Shown: piece by piece, positions 10,867 through 22,765 of the stretch
Layout of the letters: every line of letters begins with the position of its first letter
Position numbering within the stretch: position 1 is the stretch's first letter
From: Sesamum alatum
Taxonomy: Eukaryota; Streptophyta; Magnoliopsida; Lamiales; Pedaliaceae
DNA: 64,000 nt
Direction: 5' to 3'
NCBI GenBank assembly: GCA_034509735.1
Contig: JACGWO010000001.1
Span: 29,825,966-29,889,965, forward strand
Notes under the pieces: generated by a model
Database searches by the model: none
What the model was told of the DNA's origin: nothing
Seen by the model: only the letters and a program-made list of their open reading frames with translations
Made by a program: the position numbers and the translations under genes

Positions 10867-13106
10867 TAACCAAAAACAACTCAGGTTTCTTCTTTTCCCA
10901 AACTTGCAGGTGTGCCTCATCATTTTTTATTTGATGGTGGTGGGAGCTTTAATTTTCCTAATAGGTTTAATATATATTTTTCTACTTAGGTTCTTGCATT
11001 ATAGTTAATTGTGTTTTTTTTTTCTCTTATTTTATTGTCAAATTCGAAGCTTCTAACCACCACTAAAAACTAGTAAAATTAGTTGCCTCTTAATTAGTTT
11101 CACACAATGTAATCAGTTAAATCTTATCTACAAGCTTCTAAATATTGTTATTTTAACGAATAGTCGATATTAAGTTTAAGTAATTTTGTGTTTGAAGTAT
11201 GTATTTCAATATTGATAAAAGTATGTAATGATTTACATGTTTTTCATGAAGATTCTGATTGATTCTCTTTATATATTAATCACCAGTTTGGTTTTATTTC
11301 TAAAGTCCATTTCCAAATTCCTAACTATTTTGAATTTCGGATTCTGTTCATTTGGCCATTCTCATTGAGAATTGCCCATTCTCGTTGGGAATTCATTTCC
11401 AAATTCCTTTGGAGATACCCATTTTCAACATAATTATTCCTATTTTTTTTTTACCTATAAAGCTGCAGTCGTGCCCCCTTTTATATCGCATTCAATACCA
11501 TCTATCATAAGAACAATAATTGGGTCATCTTCTACTCTCTTTGAACCCAATTTCCAAATGGCTGTCTCACCCTCCACCCTTATTCCCCAGAGTGCCAAAC
11601 CGCTTTCAATATACACTGAAGTGGGGAACAACATTGAGTCTTTTGAGGACAATTTCGTCTGTTCTCCGATGAGGAAGCGTTTGAAGGTACCGACTCGGCC
11701 CCATTTAGAAGCTCCATTCAGATACACATTGTCAACAAGAAACTCTTTGTTCCTCCATAACTATCTACGTCTTTTCTCCAACTAGTCAGAATTCTTCACC
11801 ACTTTATCGACAAACTCCGAGATTTCAAAGTATCAAAAATTCAAATAAATCTTTCTACCCCAACAGATTTAGAGAAAGAAACAATCACCATAAACGAAAA
11901 GACGATTATTTAAAAAAATTCAAAAAATACCCATCAACATACATGACAGAGCTTTTGAAATTATTGAATGAATTTAAAAATCATTTGTCTCCCAAGAAAT
12001 ATTAATCTTTGCTGCTACTTCTTATTAACATTCAAGAACCGCCCATCAACTTCAAGATCCAAAATGTCAAAAACAAGATGGTATAACTGTTTAAACCCTT
12101 TTTTTTAGATTTTTTTTAACCTAAACAACTACTATTTGAAAATACAATCCAAAGAAGTTCTCATATCCCAAGCCTATAGACCTATGGCTGAAAACATACA
12201 ATCAAATATGTTTATAAAATTGCACAAAAACCAATAAAGTATTTTCATCCCATTGAAAATGCTACAAAAATTGAAAATAAAGCCTGAAAATAAAACCATA
12301 TGGGCCATAATTTTTTGAAATTCTCAACAAAATGCAACAGAAACTCTAGTGCTCCGATATTTATACGGTGCAGAGCCTCCTTTGTTCAAATGAATTTTGC
12401 TTCGCATTTCAACAGGAGTTTTAACGGCAATTTGTGGCTGGGACAAACCGGATCTAAGGTATTATTTTAGCACAAAGCTAGAAAACAACAATTTTTTGAA
12501 CATAAGCATTTCTTTGATTATTTATTATATTCGTTAAATCTCCTTAATTTAAACAAAATTTAGAAGAAACTAGTGTTTACACAATTTTAATATTAAGTTG
12601 AATATATTATGTGATTAAAGTATTTGTGCTTCTAATTGTCTTGCTTTGGGATAAACATTAACTTGAACATAATATGAAAATATATGCTTTCTTGTTTTTC
12701 TTTCAATTTTATGATATATATGTATAATTTTTTTTTTTAATCTTCAGCTATACACTCCATAAATTATATTATAGATGCTATTTTTAAGTAGGACAACTTA
12801 TGTAGTATCTTGGAGGAGGTTTGAAACAAATTGATAATATATACCCAAATAAATTTAGTATGATTGAACTACAATAATGGATTGAACAATTGGACTTGCC
12901 AGAAAATGTTAGTATTTGTTACTTGATTCTCGAATCTTGGATTTTCAACTGAATTGAAGATGATTATATCTTATACGTATATGGTGGTTATATTTAAGGA
13001 ACTTGAGGCTTATGATGTGATATTCCTTTTACATTAAAAATGATAATAACGATGCAACACTTTTTTGATAATATTTTAGCAAATTAGGGCAATCTCATTA
13101 AGAGTA
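10867..13106. other. AT-rich DNA without recognised genes
   Basis: No known domain is clear in this 2.2 kb. On the minus strand 11455-11800 is open and reads VYLNGASKWG, then ESGLALWGIRVEGETAIWKL. The first phrase vaguely recalls F-box-associated domains (NGxxxW), so it might be a captured gene scrap, but I would not rely on it. The rest is AT-rich with poly-A and poly-T tracts. Confidence 0.4.
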
Positions 13107-14182
13107 TTAATGATGAAAATTTTGAGAGTTTGCATTATCTTTTGGTTCATTAGATAATGGTAAAGGTAAGATGCCACTGATATTTAGATATACCCATAGA
13201 TGATGAATATGTGCCAAACGATAATGAGAGCATGTTTGCGAGAAACTTTGGTTCATTTGAGAGTGAAAAATTGAGTGATGAGGATGGTTATGGTAGTTTT
13301 GAAGTCCAGAAAAAGCATTTACTAGAACATGAGGGAACACATCGTACCCTATATTTAATGAAGTTACTGGTACGAAATATCCTAAGCTAAGGCCGGGGAT
13401 GATTTTCAAAGATGCTACCATCTTCAGAGTTGCCTTGAAGAACATTCAATAAAAAAAAGGTTATAGTTTTCAAATTAATAGAAAAAAGGTAATAGAGTTT
13501 CAATTCTGTGTGTATATGATTGTCCATTCAGAATTCCCGTATCTAATATGCAAGGAACAAATACATTTCAAATCAGAAGTTTGAGAGAGCACTCTATTTA
13601 TCCAAGAATATATAGATAAAAAAAAAAAAAAAAAAAAGAGTACTACAACTACTTGATTAGCAAAAATATACTTCAATAAGCCCATAGATAGTCCAGAATG
13701 GAAACTTAAGGCAATAAGAAGAACAGTGAGAAGGGAGCAAATCATATTTGTTTCAAAAATCAGATATATAGAGCTACGTCTAAGGCTATTAAGGTAATTA
13801 TATATAATCACAAGACTTCTACAGATTAGAGACTATTGTGGCATGATAGAAAAATCAATCCTAGTAGTATAGTTGTTGTAACAGTAGAGACGTTGGCCAA
13901 ATCATGTACCAAAGGTTATTTGTTTAATACTCGGCACAAATTAAAGGATTTATGGTTGGATGTAGGCCTGTAATGGGCCTTGATGCCAATCACTTGAAAG
14001 GGTCATATGGTGGTCAGCTGATGTAAGCCATAGTAATGGATAGGAACAACCAAATTCCATTGTCCATGGAAGTGGTGGAAGCTTAAAACAAGGATTCCTA
14101 GACTTAGTTTTTGAACTTACTTTGTGATATCGTGGACATACCTGAAGAAATGGGTTGGATATACATCTCAAGCAGGCCTTAC
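13107..14182 (+). pseudogene. Mutator-like (MuDR) transposase, N-terminal half, decayed
   Basis: In shifting frames on the + strand: PNDNESMFARNFGSFE, then KLRPGMIFKDATIFRVALKN (the MuDR DNA-binding entry), CPFRIPVSNMQG, and after a poly-A tract the strong block FMVGCRPVMGLDANHLKG plus SYGGQL, AIVMDRNNQI and SWTWFLNLL. The LDANHLKG Asp is the first catalytic residue of the family. It ends at EEMGWIYIS, next to a reversed Gypsy LTR. At least ten stops or frameshifts. Together with 7390-8129 it covers nearly a whole transposase, with about 55 bp present in both pieces. Confidence 0.8.
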
Positions 14183-14817
14183 TGTCACAGGGTAATTTCT
14201 GGCAACAAATTTTTTCCCACTGTGCGGCTTGATTCTCGCCCCTTAAAACCAATCAGCCTTTCCCTCAAACTCTCAGCACTCGTGTTTAATTATGTTCTGA
14301 GTTATGTTCAAGCAAGTCACAAGCATAAGCCAACACAAAGGCAACAAGGCACACGAATTACAGGAAGAATACCCAACCTTGCATTAATCGACCAATCAAA
14401 GAATACAAGGAATGCCACGGCTTGCACACTCTACTCACTATGCCAATAGTCGGCCTATAAATACAAAATCGTGCGGTGAACATCCCTCAACCGCTGGGCC
14501 AATCAAACAAAGCCATCTAGGCCAACTAGCCAACTAAGCCATCCAAGTCAGCTTCCAAGTGGTCGACAGTTGTTGGGGTGAACAACACCAACTGCCGCAC
14601 ACTCCTGGTAACCATTCGGACAAAACTACTGCCAAAATGGCTAGGCGCGCACGCACATCTAGCGCTCTCGCACGAGCGTCTGCCTGTGCGCCAATTCTGC
14701 CGCGTGCAAGTCTGCCTGTGCGCGCATCGCCATGCCTGCGCACGCAGCACTCTGTGTTGGGCATGCTGGCAAGCAACCTTCGAGCCAGCCTGGGACCTTG
14801 CCCAAAAGGGGGTTACA
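14183..14817 (-). repeat. Gypsy (chromovirus) 3' LTR, copy 2
   Basis: On the minus strand it starts TGTAACCCCCTTTTGGGC and ends CCCTGTGACA, 635 bp with TG/CA ends. A polypurine-like GGTGGGGGAAG precedes it on that strand, so it is the 3' LTR of the integrase fragment at 14825-15740. It holds TATTTATAG as a likely TATA box. The 5' third is GC-rich (GCGCGC and CGCACGCA motifs) and is the part that differs most from copy 1. Confidence 0.8.
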
Positions 14818-14824
14818 AACTTCC

Positions 14825-15740
14825 CCCACCAGAAGAACCCGACGTCCTCGTCGGTAGTATGTTTTCTTCCCTCACTGCCCAATATTCCACCAACTCTTTT
14901 TCAAACTGCCACAAGTTCACACCTTTTTTCCAAGTGGTGTCTGCCTTGGATTCATTCAACCATTGGACCTAGTATTCAATTCTTTGATTCTTCTTACTCT
15001 GGCTCTTTATCTTATGATCGAAGGAATTTACCAACTTCTTCTGAAATTCCGTTCGGATCACGGATGGAGCACGCTGAGCCTGTAGTCAGTAAGTCTTTAT
15101 GGAATTTCTTGAGAAATCTTACATAAAATGTTGGGTGAAGTTTCAATCTGTCGGGCAACTTCAAACAGTAAGCTAAGGAACCTACCTTACTTAATACCTC
15201 AAAGGGCCATCATACTTTGGGACCAGCCCACGATTCACAACTTTGGCACTGATCTTCTTCCAAATCTGTAGGGTCAATTTCAGCAAAACATGATCCCCAA
15301 CACTGAATTCCACCAGCCTCCTCCCCTTATCAGCATATTTCTTCATCTTGTGTGTGCCTTGGCCAAACTATCCTTGGCCTCGTCCAACATCTCTTGCTTG
15401 GACCTGGCAAACCGGTAAGCAGCAGGACATTTGCCTCCCGTTTTCTGCACTGTAATTTCGTAAGGTGTCATAGGTTGCTGTCCATACACCAACTCAAAGG
15501 GACTCATCCCCGTTTGCCGACGACCTGTGCAAATTGTAACAAAACTAGGCCGCATCCAGCAACTCTACCCAGGTACGCTGGCTTGCTGTTGCATAATGTC
15601 TCAAGTAGTCCTCCAACACCGCGTTCACCCTTTTCCGTCTGACCATCGATTTGAGGATGATTGGCAGTCGAGAACTTCAACTCAGTACCCAGCATATTGA
15701 ACAAAGCCGTCCAAAAACCGTTCTGTGAACCTAGTGTGTC
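14825..15740 (-). pseudogene. Ty3/Gypsy chromovirus pol, integrase to chromodomain, truncated
   Basis: On the minus strand from 15740: NGFWTALFNMLGTELKFS, then TANHPQIDGQTE (integrase core, including its Asp-Glu region), GMSPFELVYGQQPMTPYE, the GPY-type block KLTLQIWKKISAKV, and near 14990-14840 a chromodomain (VQWLNESKADTTW, LWQFEKELVEYW). A few frameshifts break it. The 5' side is cut off by the Copia LTR Y1 exactly after the integrase SDRD-like start, and the missing part is not found on the far side of Y1/X1. Confidence 0.85.
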
Positions 15741-17972
15741 TGTTAGAATAGGTGACCAGAAAGCCAATTGGATTGGGGGTTTCGGGTACTATTTAGCAAA
15801 CTTTATTAAAATTATATTGACTTGATGAATATAGTAAGTATTCATCCTTGGCACTATATGTTTGTTGTGCTTACTAATTACGTTAAACGGCATTTTAACG
15901 TCACAACAAATGCCCACAGACCAATTGGATAACCCATGTAGTTGAGTTGCGCATTGGATGGCAGCTATGAAACCAACTTCTGAAGGTTGGTCTGAAATGT
16001 TCCAAGTCGAGGACCTCGAGACAGGGCATCGAGGGTCCTATAGAGACTTGCACTAAGGATTACATTCATTGGATGAGTGTTGTGTTTCATCGGCGACAGA
16101 CGTTGAGCGTCTATGCAATATTAGTGGGTTAGTTGACAATGGTGCCAGCTGACTGAACTAACTCGCGGGAATCGTCATATAGAAGCCTTGGAGGCTTGGT
16201 TGGTATGACTGTAATTCCCGGCTCCGATAGTACGAGATTAGTCCTCGGACTTGAGGAATCATGGCAGTCGCATGCATATGATGGTTGTATCTAGGATCTG
16301 GCAAGAGATATCCGTATCTAGGATACGTTCATTATAAGCCTTATCCAGTGCAGTCGGAATATGTATTGAGGACGGTGGATTCCAAGATAGAATCTGTCAC
16401 CTGTCAGTATATGACAGTCGAGTCTCCTATGCGCTTTGAGACGGTTTAAGCTCTTAAAGTCTGTGGCCACAGTGATTGGTCGAGTAGGGAATGGTTTCCT
16501 ACGTCGATCAATAGAGCAAACGTGTCTCGAGTTATTGAGCATAGTTGTCTAGTCTAGGATGGAAACCGATGCCAAATTCCATGCCCTAGAGTTAGACTGG
16601 GAGACGGATGATGGAACGACTGTACTCGTATGGTACTCGGGGGCGTAAACATCCACGCCAACATTCACCTAGTCTCTAGTGCCATGGACCGTTGCTAAAC
16701 GGCCACCCATGGTGACGGGCGTTTTCTGATTAATGGTTAATTGGAAAACAGTTAATTAAATTAGATTTAATTGACCAATTGTGTTGAACACAAACTCAAG
16801 TCTAGATGAGGGTGAACCTAAAGAGTCACACACAAATCACTATGGAATTGGTAGAATTAATTTGGAATTAATTCTAGAAAAAACGAATTAATTTAATTGG
16901 ATTAAATTAATTCAAGGAGAAAAATAAATGATTGGATCATTTATTGGGAAATCCATTTGATGGATGGTCAAAGAATTAATTAATTGGAGTAGTTGATTCT
17001 TGGGCTTAGAACCTTTAAATTAATTGGATTAATTTATCGGGTTTGGAGTAATTAATTGATTGGATCAATTAATTAGAGTTTGGACTTATGTTTATTTAAT
17101 TGGATTAAATAAACTAGTTGGCATCAATTGGAAAGATATTAATTGGATTAATATCTATTCAATAAACTTTTGTTTGGACTTGATTTAATTAGATTAAATC
17201 AAGGTCTAAGACTAGTAGTGCAAGTCCATGGAAAAATACAAGTTCTAGAAAGTTAAAGAGGAATTAATATCCTCTACATATGATCGATCACATATGTCCA
17301 GCCATAATGCTGCATAATAGAATGATTTTTTATGCTATCATGGTTGGAGGTTATGCATGAAATATGTTAGTGTATGTAGGTTACCTTGGAGGTAACTTGT
17401 TTTGAATTTTGAATTCTACTACACAAAACTATACACACAAGACTTATTTGATACTTGGTTTTTCTCCAGCAAAAACTCATAAAATATACTCTAAAATCTC
17501 TGCAAATTTTCTCACTTTTGAGTTCATACCGTTTGGAAAGGATTGAACAACAAAACATTCCAAAAATCACTAAACAATAGTGTTGTTTTGGAAATTTTTT
17601 TTCTTCTCTTCTCTATTACTACCTAGCAATAGTTTAGAGAACTCTTCCATGGTGTGGTGTGGACAAATTAGAGGGATTCTAATTCGGATCCTCAAGTGAA
17701 CGGAAGGATAAATGGAAAGGGAACAACGCTAAAAACCGGTTCTACATGCAACGAACATAAGGTTGGTTTTCATTTACGTTACATGTACCTTTTTGTTCTT
17801 GTCCTTTAAGCCACATGTCTAGCATTTTTGTTTTTATTATTTGTACTTTGACAAACACCGAACGCCCGGGAACTTCACAGGGAACACCCCTTTGAACCCG
17901 TTTCAAATTATACTTTTATTCCATATTTTTTTACGCTTCCGTTGCGTTCTCGGGCCGTACCCGTTTCTTGCA
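15741..17972 (+). repeat. Copia LTR Y1 (5' LTR of chimeric element A)
   Basis: It runs from TGTTAGAATAGGTGACCAG to GTTTCTTGCA, 2232 bp, and is followed by the primer-binding site. It belongs with 49041-51268 and, reversed, 25636-27820 (family Y). Family Y shares a central conserved part with family X (for example CACCTAGTCTCTAGTGCCAT and ACCGTTGCTA). It sits in the chromovirus integrase; the left flank GTGTC has no match beyond element A. Confidence 0.85.
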
Positions 17973-17973
17973 G

Positions 17974-17986
17974 TGGTATCAGAGCC
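17974..17986 (+). other. Copia primer-binding site (initiator Met tRNA type)
   Basis: TGGTATCAGAGCC lies one base after the LTR end. It is the standard plant Copia site complementary to initiator tRNA-Met. Confidence 0.9.
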
Positions 17987-18030
17987 CAGTTCGGTGTTGT
18001 GGCTATAGGACTTACATGTTATTATGTGTT

Positions 18031-20772
18031 AAGCATGAAGAACATGTTTAAATGCTTTTGGAAAGCATTAGGATGAAAAGGTTGATAGACTCAAAGAACC
18101 TAGAGGTAGGGGACTTGAGTGAGCTACCAACTTGTGAATCTTGTTTAAGAGGGAAAATGACCAAGAAGCCCTTTGTAGGACAAAACAGGCTTGCCACAGG
18201 TCTGTTGGACTTGGTCCATACAGATGTATGTGGACCACTAAGGACGCAGGCCCAAGGTGGGTTCTCCTACTTCATAACCTTTACCGATGATCATTCACGG
18301 TATGGTTATGTTTACCTAATGAGGTACAAGTCTAAAGCTCTTGAGAGGTTTAAAGAATTCAGACTTGAAGTGAAGAACCAGACCAACTGCAAAATTAAAG
18401 TCCTACGGTCAGACCGAGGCGGTGAATACCTTAGTACCGAGTTCCTAGATTATCTAAAAGAACATGGTATAATATCATAATGGACACCTCCCGGAACACC
18501 ACAATTAAATGGTGTTTCTGAAAGGAGGAATCGAACCCTATTGGATATGGTTCGGTCCATGATGAGTTTTACCAAATTGCCCTTATCCTTTTGGGGCTAT
18601 GCACTAGAAACGACGGCCAAGTTGCTGAATTTGGCGCCTACCAGTGCATTGACCCAAACGCCATATGAGATATGGCACGGCAACCTTCAATCCTATAACT
18701 ACTTGAAAGTGTGGGGTAGCCCCGCATACGTCAAGAGGTTAATGGGAGATAAGCTAGAATCCAGGTCTAGCTTATGCAGGTTCGTTGGATACCCTAAAGA
18801 AACTGCGGGTTATTACTTTTATGACCCCTTGGAACAAAAGGTGTTTGTTTCAAGGAATGCAGTATTCTTGGAGCAAGGCTTCCCAGAGGATGTCCAACCT
18901 GATGAGCTGATCCTTGAGGAATCAAGTGATGAAATTCAGCCATCAGAGGTAGTCGCGGAATCCTCACTTAGAGGATTCAGGATTGACACCCGAACGGCTG
19001 ACCAACCTCGAGAAGTCCAACATGCTAGGCATGAAGGACAGCCTCAGGAACAGCCAGCCCCGGTCCCTAAACCGCCGGCTCTGATACAGTCAGCGCCCAT
19101 AGTCACCACTGACGTTCCCGTCCTCCGTAGGTCTACCAGAGAGTCCAGACCTCTAGTGAGATATGGCTTTCTAAATGCGACGGGTCTTTTGGATAACGAT
19201 CCTATGACATATGGAGAAGCGATGTCTGACATCGACTCCGGGAAATGGCTTGAGGCCATGAAAACCGAAATGGACTCCATGAACAAGAACTAAGTCTGGA
19301 GAATTGTAGATCCACCGAAAGGTGTTAAGCCAGTGGGCTATAAGTGGGTCTACAAGCGCAAACTTGGCGTTGATGGAGAAGTCACAACCTTCAAGGCTAG
19401 GCTTGTAGCTAAGGGATACACTCAACGACCCAGGGTCGATTTTGAGGATACCTACTCGCCAGCCATGGCTAAGTCCATTCGGATCCTGCTCGCCATAGCA
19501 GCATGGTATGACTATGAGATATGGCAGATGGATGTAAAAACGGCCTTCCTTAATGGTTTCGTTGAGGAAAAGATCTATATGGATCAGCCGGAGGGTTTCA
19601 CAGTCATTGGAGAGGAACAGAAGGTCTGTCGTCTCCAGAAGTCCATCTATGGCCTCAAACAAGCATCCCGAAGTTGGAACATTCGCTTTGATGAAGTAAT
19701 ACGGGGCTATGACTTTATCAAGAACGAATCCGACCCTTGTGCATACAAGAAAGTCAGTGGGAGCTCTATAGTGTTCCTCGTGCTTTCTGTGGATGACATT
19801 CTACTCATTGGTAATGACGTTAGAATGTTGGGAGACACAAAAGCTTGGTTGTCAAACCAGTTTTCCATGAAGGATTTGGGTGAAGCCTCCTACATCCTAG
19901 GCATCTAGATCGTCAGGGACAGATCTAAAAGGATGTTAGGGCTCACCCAAAACTCGTATATGGAGAAAGTCCTAAAAAGATATCGAATGGACAACTCCAA
20001 ACGAGGATTCCTTCCCATGAGGCATGGGATCAAGTTGTCCAAGAAACAGTCCCCACAGACTGATGAGGAACTTGAAAGGATGAAAGTCATCCCCTATGCT
20101 TCTGCCGTAGGTAGCATCCAATATGCAGTCCACTGCACCAGACCTGACATTGCTTACGCTTTGAGTGTAACAAGCAGATATCAGTCCTGCACAGGAGAGG
20201 CACATTGGAATGTTGTTAAGGGCATCCTTAAGTAGCTAAGGAGGACTAAGGAAATGTTCTTAGTCTATGGCAATGGAGAACTGATTCTGGAAGGCTTTAG
20301 CGACGCTAGCTTCCAGTCTGATGACGATGATGCCAAGTCTCAATCGGGTTACGTATTCAAACTCAATGGAGGAGTAGTGGCTTGGAAAAGTTCCAAGCAA
20401 ACAACCACTGCTAACTCCACTACAGAGGCTGAATACATAGCAGCTTCAGAAGCTGCCAAGGAAGAGGTTTGGATGAGAAACTACATCCAAGAGTTGGGTG
20501 TGGTGCCTAGCATCGCCTAGCCTGTTGTCATCTTCTGTGATAACAACGGTGCAATAGCGCAAGAAAAGGAACCGAGATCTCATCACCATTCCAAACACAT
20601 TTATAGGCGCTACCATCTTCTAAGAGAAATGGTAGGAAGAGGTGACGTTCGGATGGACCGAGTCAACTCAGCAGACAACACAGCAGATCCCCTGACAAAG
20701 CCTATGCCGCAGAGCGCTCATACGCAATATCTTGAGAAGATGGGGATTAGACATATGAGCGATTGGCTTTAA
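18031..20772 (+). pseudogene. Copia pol of element A (integrase, reverse transcriptase, RNase H), gag lost
   Basis: One frame (that of 18052) runs to TAA at 20770 with five internal stops: TAA 18478, TAA 19291, TAG 19906, TAG 20233 and TAG 20518. In order: CESCLRGK (zinc region end), HTDVCGPLRTQ, FTDDHSRYGYVY, LRSDRGGEY and NGVSERRNR (integrase D, D, E); KWVYKRKLGVDGE, WQMDVKTAFLNGF, YGLKQASRSWN and SVDDILLIGND (reverse transcriptase, where the usual YVDD Tyr is Ser); GFSDASFQS and NSTTEAEYIAA (RNase H). All of gag, protease and the zinc His residues are gone: the leader joins pol directly near 18050. It is close kin of element B's pol. Confidence 0.92.
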
Positions 20773-20775
20773 AGG

Positions 20776-20788
20776 TCAAGTGGGAGAT
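20776..20788 (+). other. Copia polypurine tract of element A
   Basis: CAAGTGGGAGAT directly precedes the TGTTAGAAT start of LTR X1, in the usual place for second-strand priming. Element B has the same tract at 40819-40831. Confidence 0.8.
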
Positions 20789-22765
20789 TGTTAGAATAGG
20801 TGACCATGTAGCCAATCTTGGCGGGTAAAATGTAACCTATGTCTAGACAATTTCATTGTTTTGATAAAACTATTAATGAATAAAGAAGTGAAATTCATTC
20901 TGGCATTACTTTGTTTACGTTGACTTTACTGCTTTATCTATCTGTTCACTATGCAAACAAAGCCCACAGACTGAAAGCCCATTTGGGGGACTGGGATTAC
21001 GCTTGGAGGTAGGTCCATGAAATCAGTCCCGCCGAATCAGTCCGGAAAACTCAAAGTCAAGGAATCTCGAAAATGGGTACCGGGATTCCCTTTGAGACTT
21101 GCACTAAGCATCTGCTGTCGTATTTCATCGACGGGTGACGAAGGTCGTCTAAGCAGTGTTAGTGGGTTAGCCTGCTGGGGAGCAGCTGACTGAGGTGACT
21201 CATGGGAACCGTCTTACGGAGGACCTTGAGTAGGGTCAGCAAGGTATGACGTGTATTCCCAGTTTCAACGGTACAGGCCAAGTCCTTTGACTTGAGGAAC
21301 TGCTGAGTTTACTTGTATATCAGGTCTGTATCTTAGATATGGTGAGAGATTGCCAAGAAGCACTTGAGTAGTCATAAGCCATGTCTAGTGCAGCTATGGT
21401 GCACAAAGTGACAGTAGTTTCCAAGAAAGGATCTGTCTCCTGTCAAAAGGCATTGACAGTTGAGTCTCACGTATGCTCTGTGTCTTGTCCCTAAAATCTG
21501 TGGCCACAGTAACTGAACAGAAGGGAAGGTTTCCCTTGCGGTGTTTAGTAAGGACAGACCGACACTTAGGTCCAGAATGGGTACCTGCATTTTCCGTGCC
21601 CTAGACCCTAAGTGGTAAGACCGTAGACAGAAGGACAAGTGTACTGTTAGAGCCTAAATGTTCGTCCCCGAATTTTTCACCTAGTCTCTAGTGCCATGGA
21701 CCGTTGCTAGATGGCCACCCATGGTAACGGACGGATTCTAGGAATCCGACCAAGCCTAGCTGAAAGGTGAACCTAAAGAGTCACACACAATCCACACACA
21801 TTAAGTATTTAATTTAGAATTAAATATTGGAGAAATGGAATGATTAAATTGGATTTAATCGGGTCCTTAATTTTCTTGGAGTATCAATTCCTTCTATTTG
21901 ATAAAAGAAATTAAATTAATAAATTATATTTATTAAGGGAATTAATTTAATGGGCTTAGAATAATATTTATATTTATTTTTCCTTTTGAAATATTTAAAT
22001 AGGTTTTAAATATTCCATTAAATTAAATTAACGATTGAGATGGAAAGGAGAGATGGATGGCTAGGATTGATTTGACTAGGTCAAATACTACTTTGACTAG
22101 GACTTTGACTAGGTCAAAATCCTAGCCAAAATAGACCTCTTAGAGTTGGAGTTTAAAGAGGATTAAACTCCTCCTCTATATAAACCCCTAGCCTCCTACA
22201 ATTCAATGATTGATGAATCTTGAAATTCCAACACACACACACACACTACTCGAGCTCTCTCCTCTCCCTCTCGTCCGCCCCCTCTCACTCTCCCAAGAAA
22301 ATATTTTTTCTTGTTCTCTTGTTCTTGGAACATTAGAACTTAGGAAAATGAATATCGTTAATCAATAACGTGTTATTAGTTCATCCTCTCCAAAAATTAT
22401 ACTTGTTCGTTGCTAGCACGACGTGCAAAATACGTGGGTGGATCGTGCGTCACGATTTGGAGGATCTCAAGAACGAGGTCTTGGTGCAAAACGGGGAACA
22501 AGCGAGTAGCCGTTGAAGACGAAAACGACAACGGGTAGGTCTCGGTTTACGTTTTCGCCCCTTTTAATTTTAATCCCTATGGCCTCCATGATTGTTTGTA
22601 TGTATTTAATTCATGAGATACACCAAACACCCGGGAAAGTTAAAGGGCACACCCCTTGAACGTGTTCTTTAATTTTTGTTAAAGCATGTTTAAATTTTGT
22701 ATTTTTAATTTTATACCGCGCTTCCGCATTCGCGCTATTTTCCTGGGACGATCCACAATCTTTCA
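20789..22765 (+). repeat. Copia LTR X1 (3' LTR of chimeric element A)
   Basis: Runs from TGTTAGAATAGGTGACCAT to ACAATCTTTCA, 1977 bp. It belongs to family X (X2 23410, X3 28864, X4 35442, X5 37319 reversed, X6 40832), not to family Y like its 5' counterpart. It contains the W-box cluster, TATA box and CA microsatellite described at 22071-22246. The right flank AAATA does not match the flank left of Y1. An antisense 88-codon ORF (21372-21638) recurs in most X copies. Confidence 0.9.
22071..22246 (+). promoter_or_regulatory. LTR promoter: five W-box cores, TATA box and CA repeat
   Basis: Five TTGAC cores lie within 50 bp: TTGACT at 22072, 22093 and 22105, and reversed GTCAA at about 22080 and 22113. 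TATATAAA is at 22177-22184, and a (CA)n run follows at about 22229-22246, probably just into the transcript. The same order is kept in X2 (TATATATA 24813), X3 (TATAAATA 29981), X4 (TATATAAA 36817) and X6 (TATAAATA 48001). TTGAC(C/T) is the binding core of WRKY factors, so a defence-linked promoter is a reasonable inference. Confidence 0.65.

Noticed and set aside
11372..11785. 137-codon ORF as a gene
   Set aside because: No domain, low-complexity start, overlaps an antisense ORF of similar quality; only a faint F-box-associated likeness on the other strand.
21372..21638. 88-codon ORF repeated in LTRs as a conserved gene
   Set aside because: It lies antisense to the LTR, differs between copies mainly by amino-acid changes and has no known domain. 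Kept only as a finding about the LTR core.
15741..22765. Element A as an ordinary full-length Copia element
   Set aside because: Its two LTRs are of different families, the flanks do not match and gag is missing.
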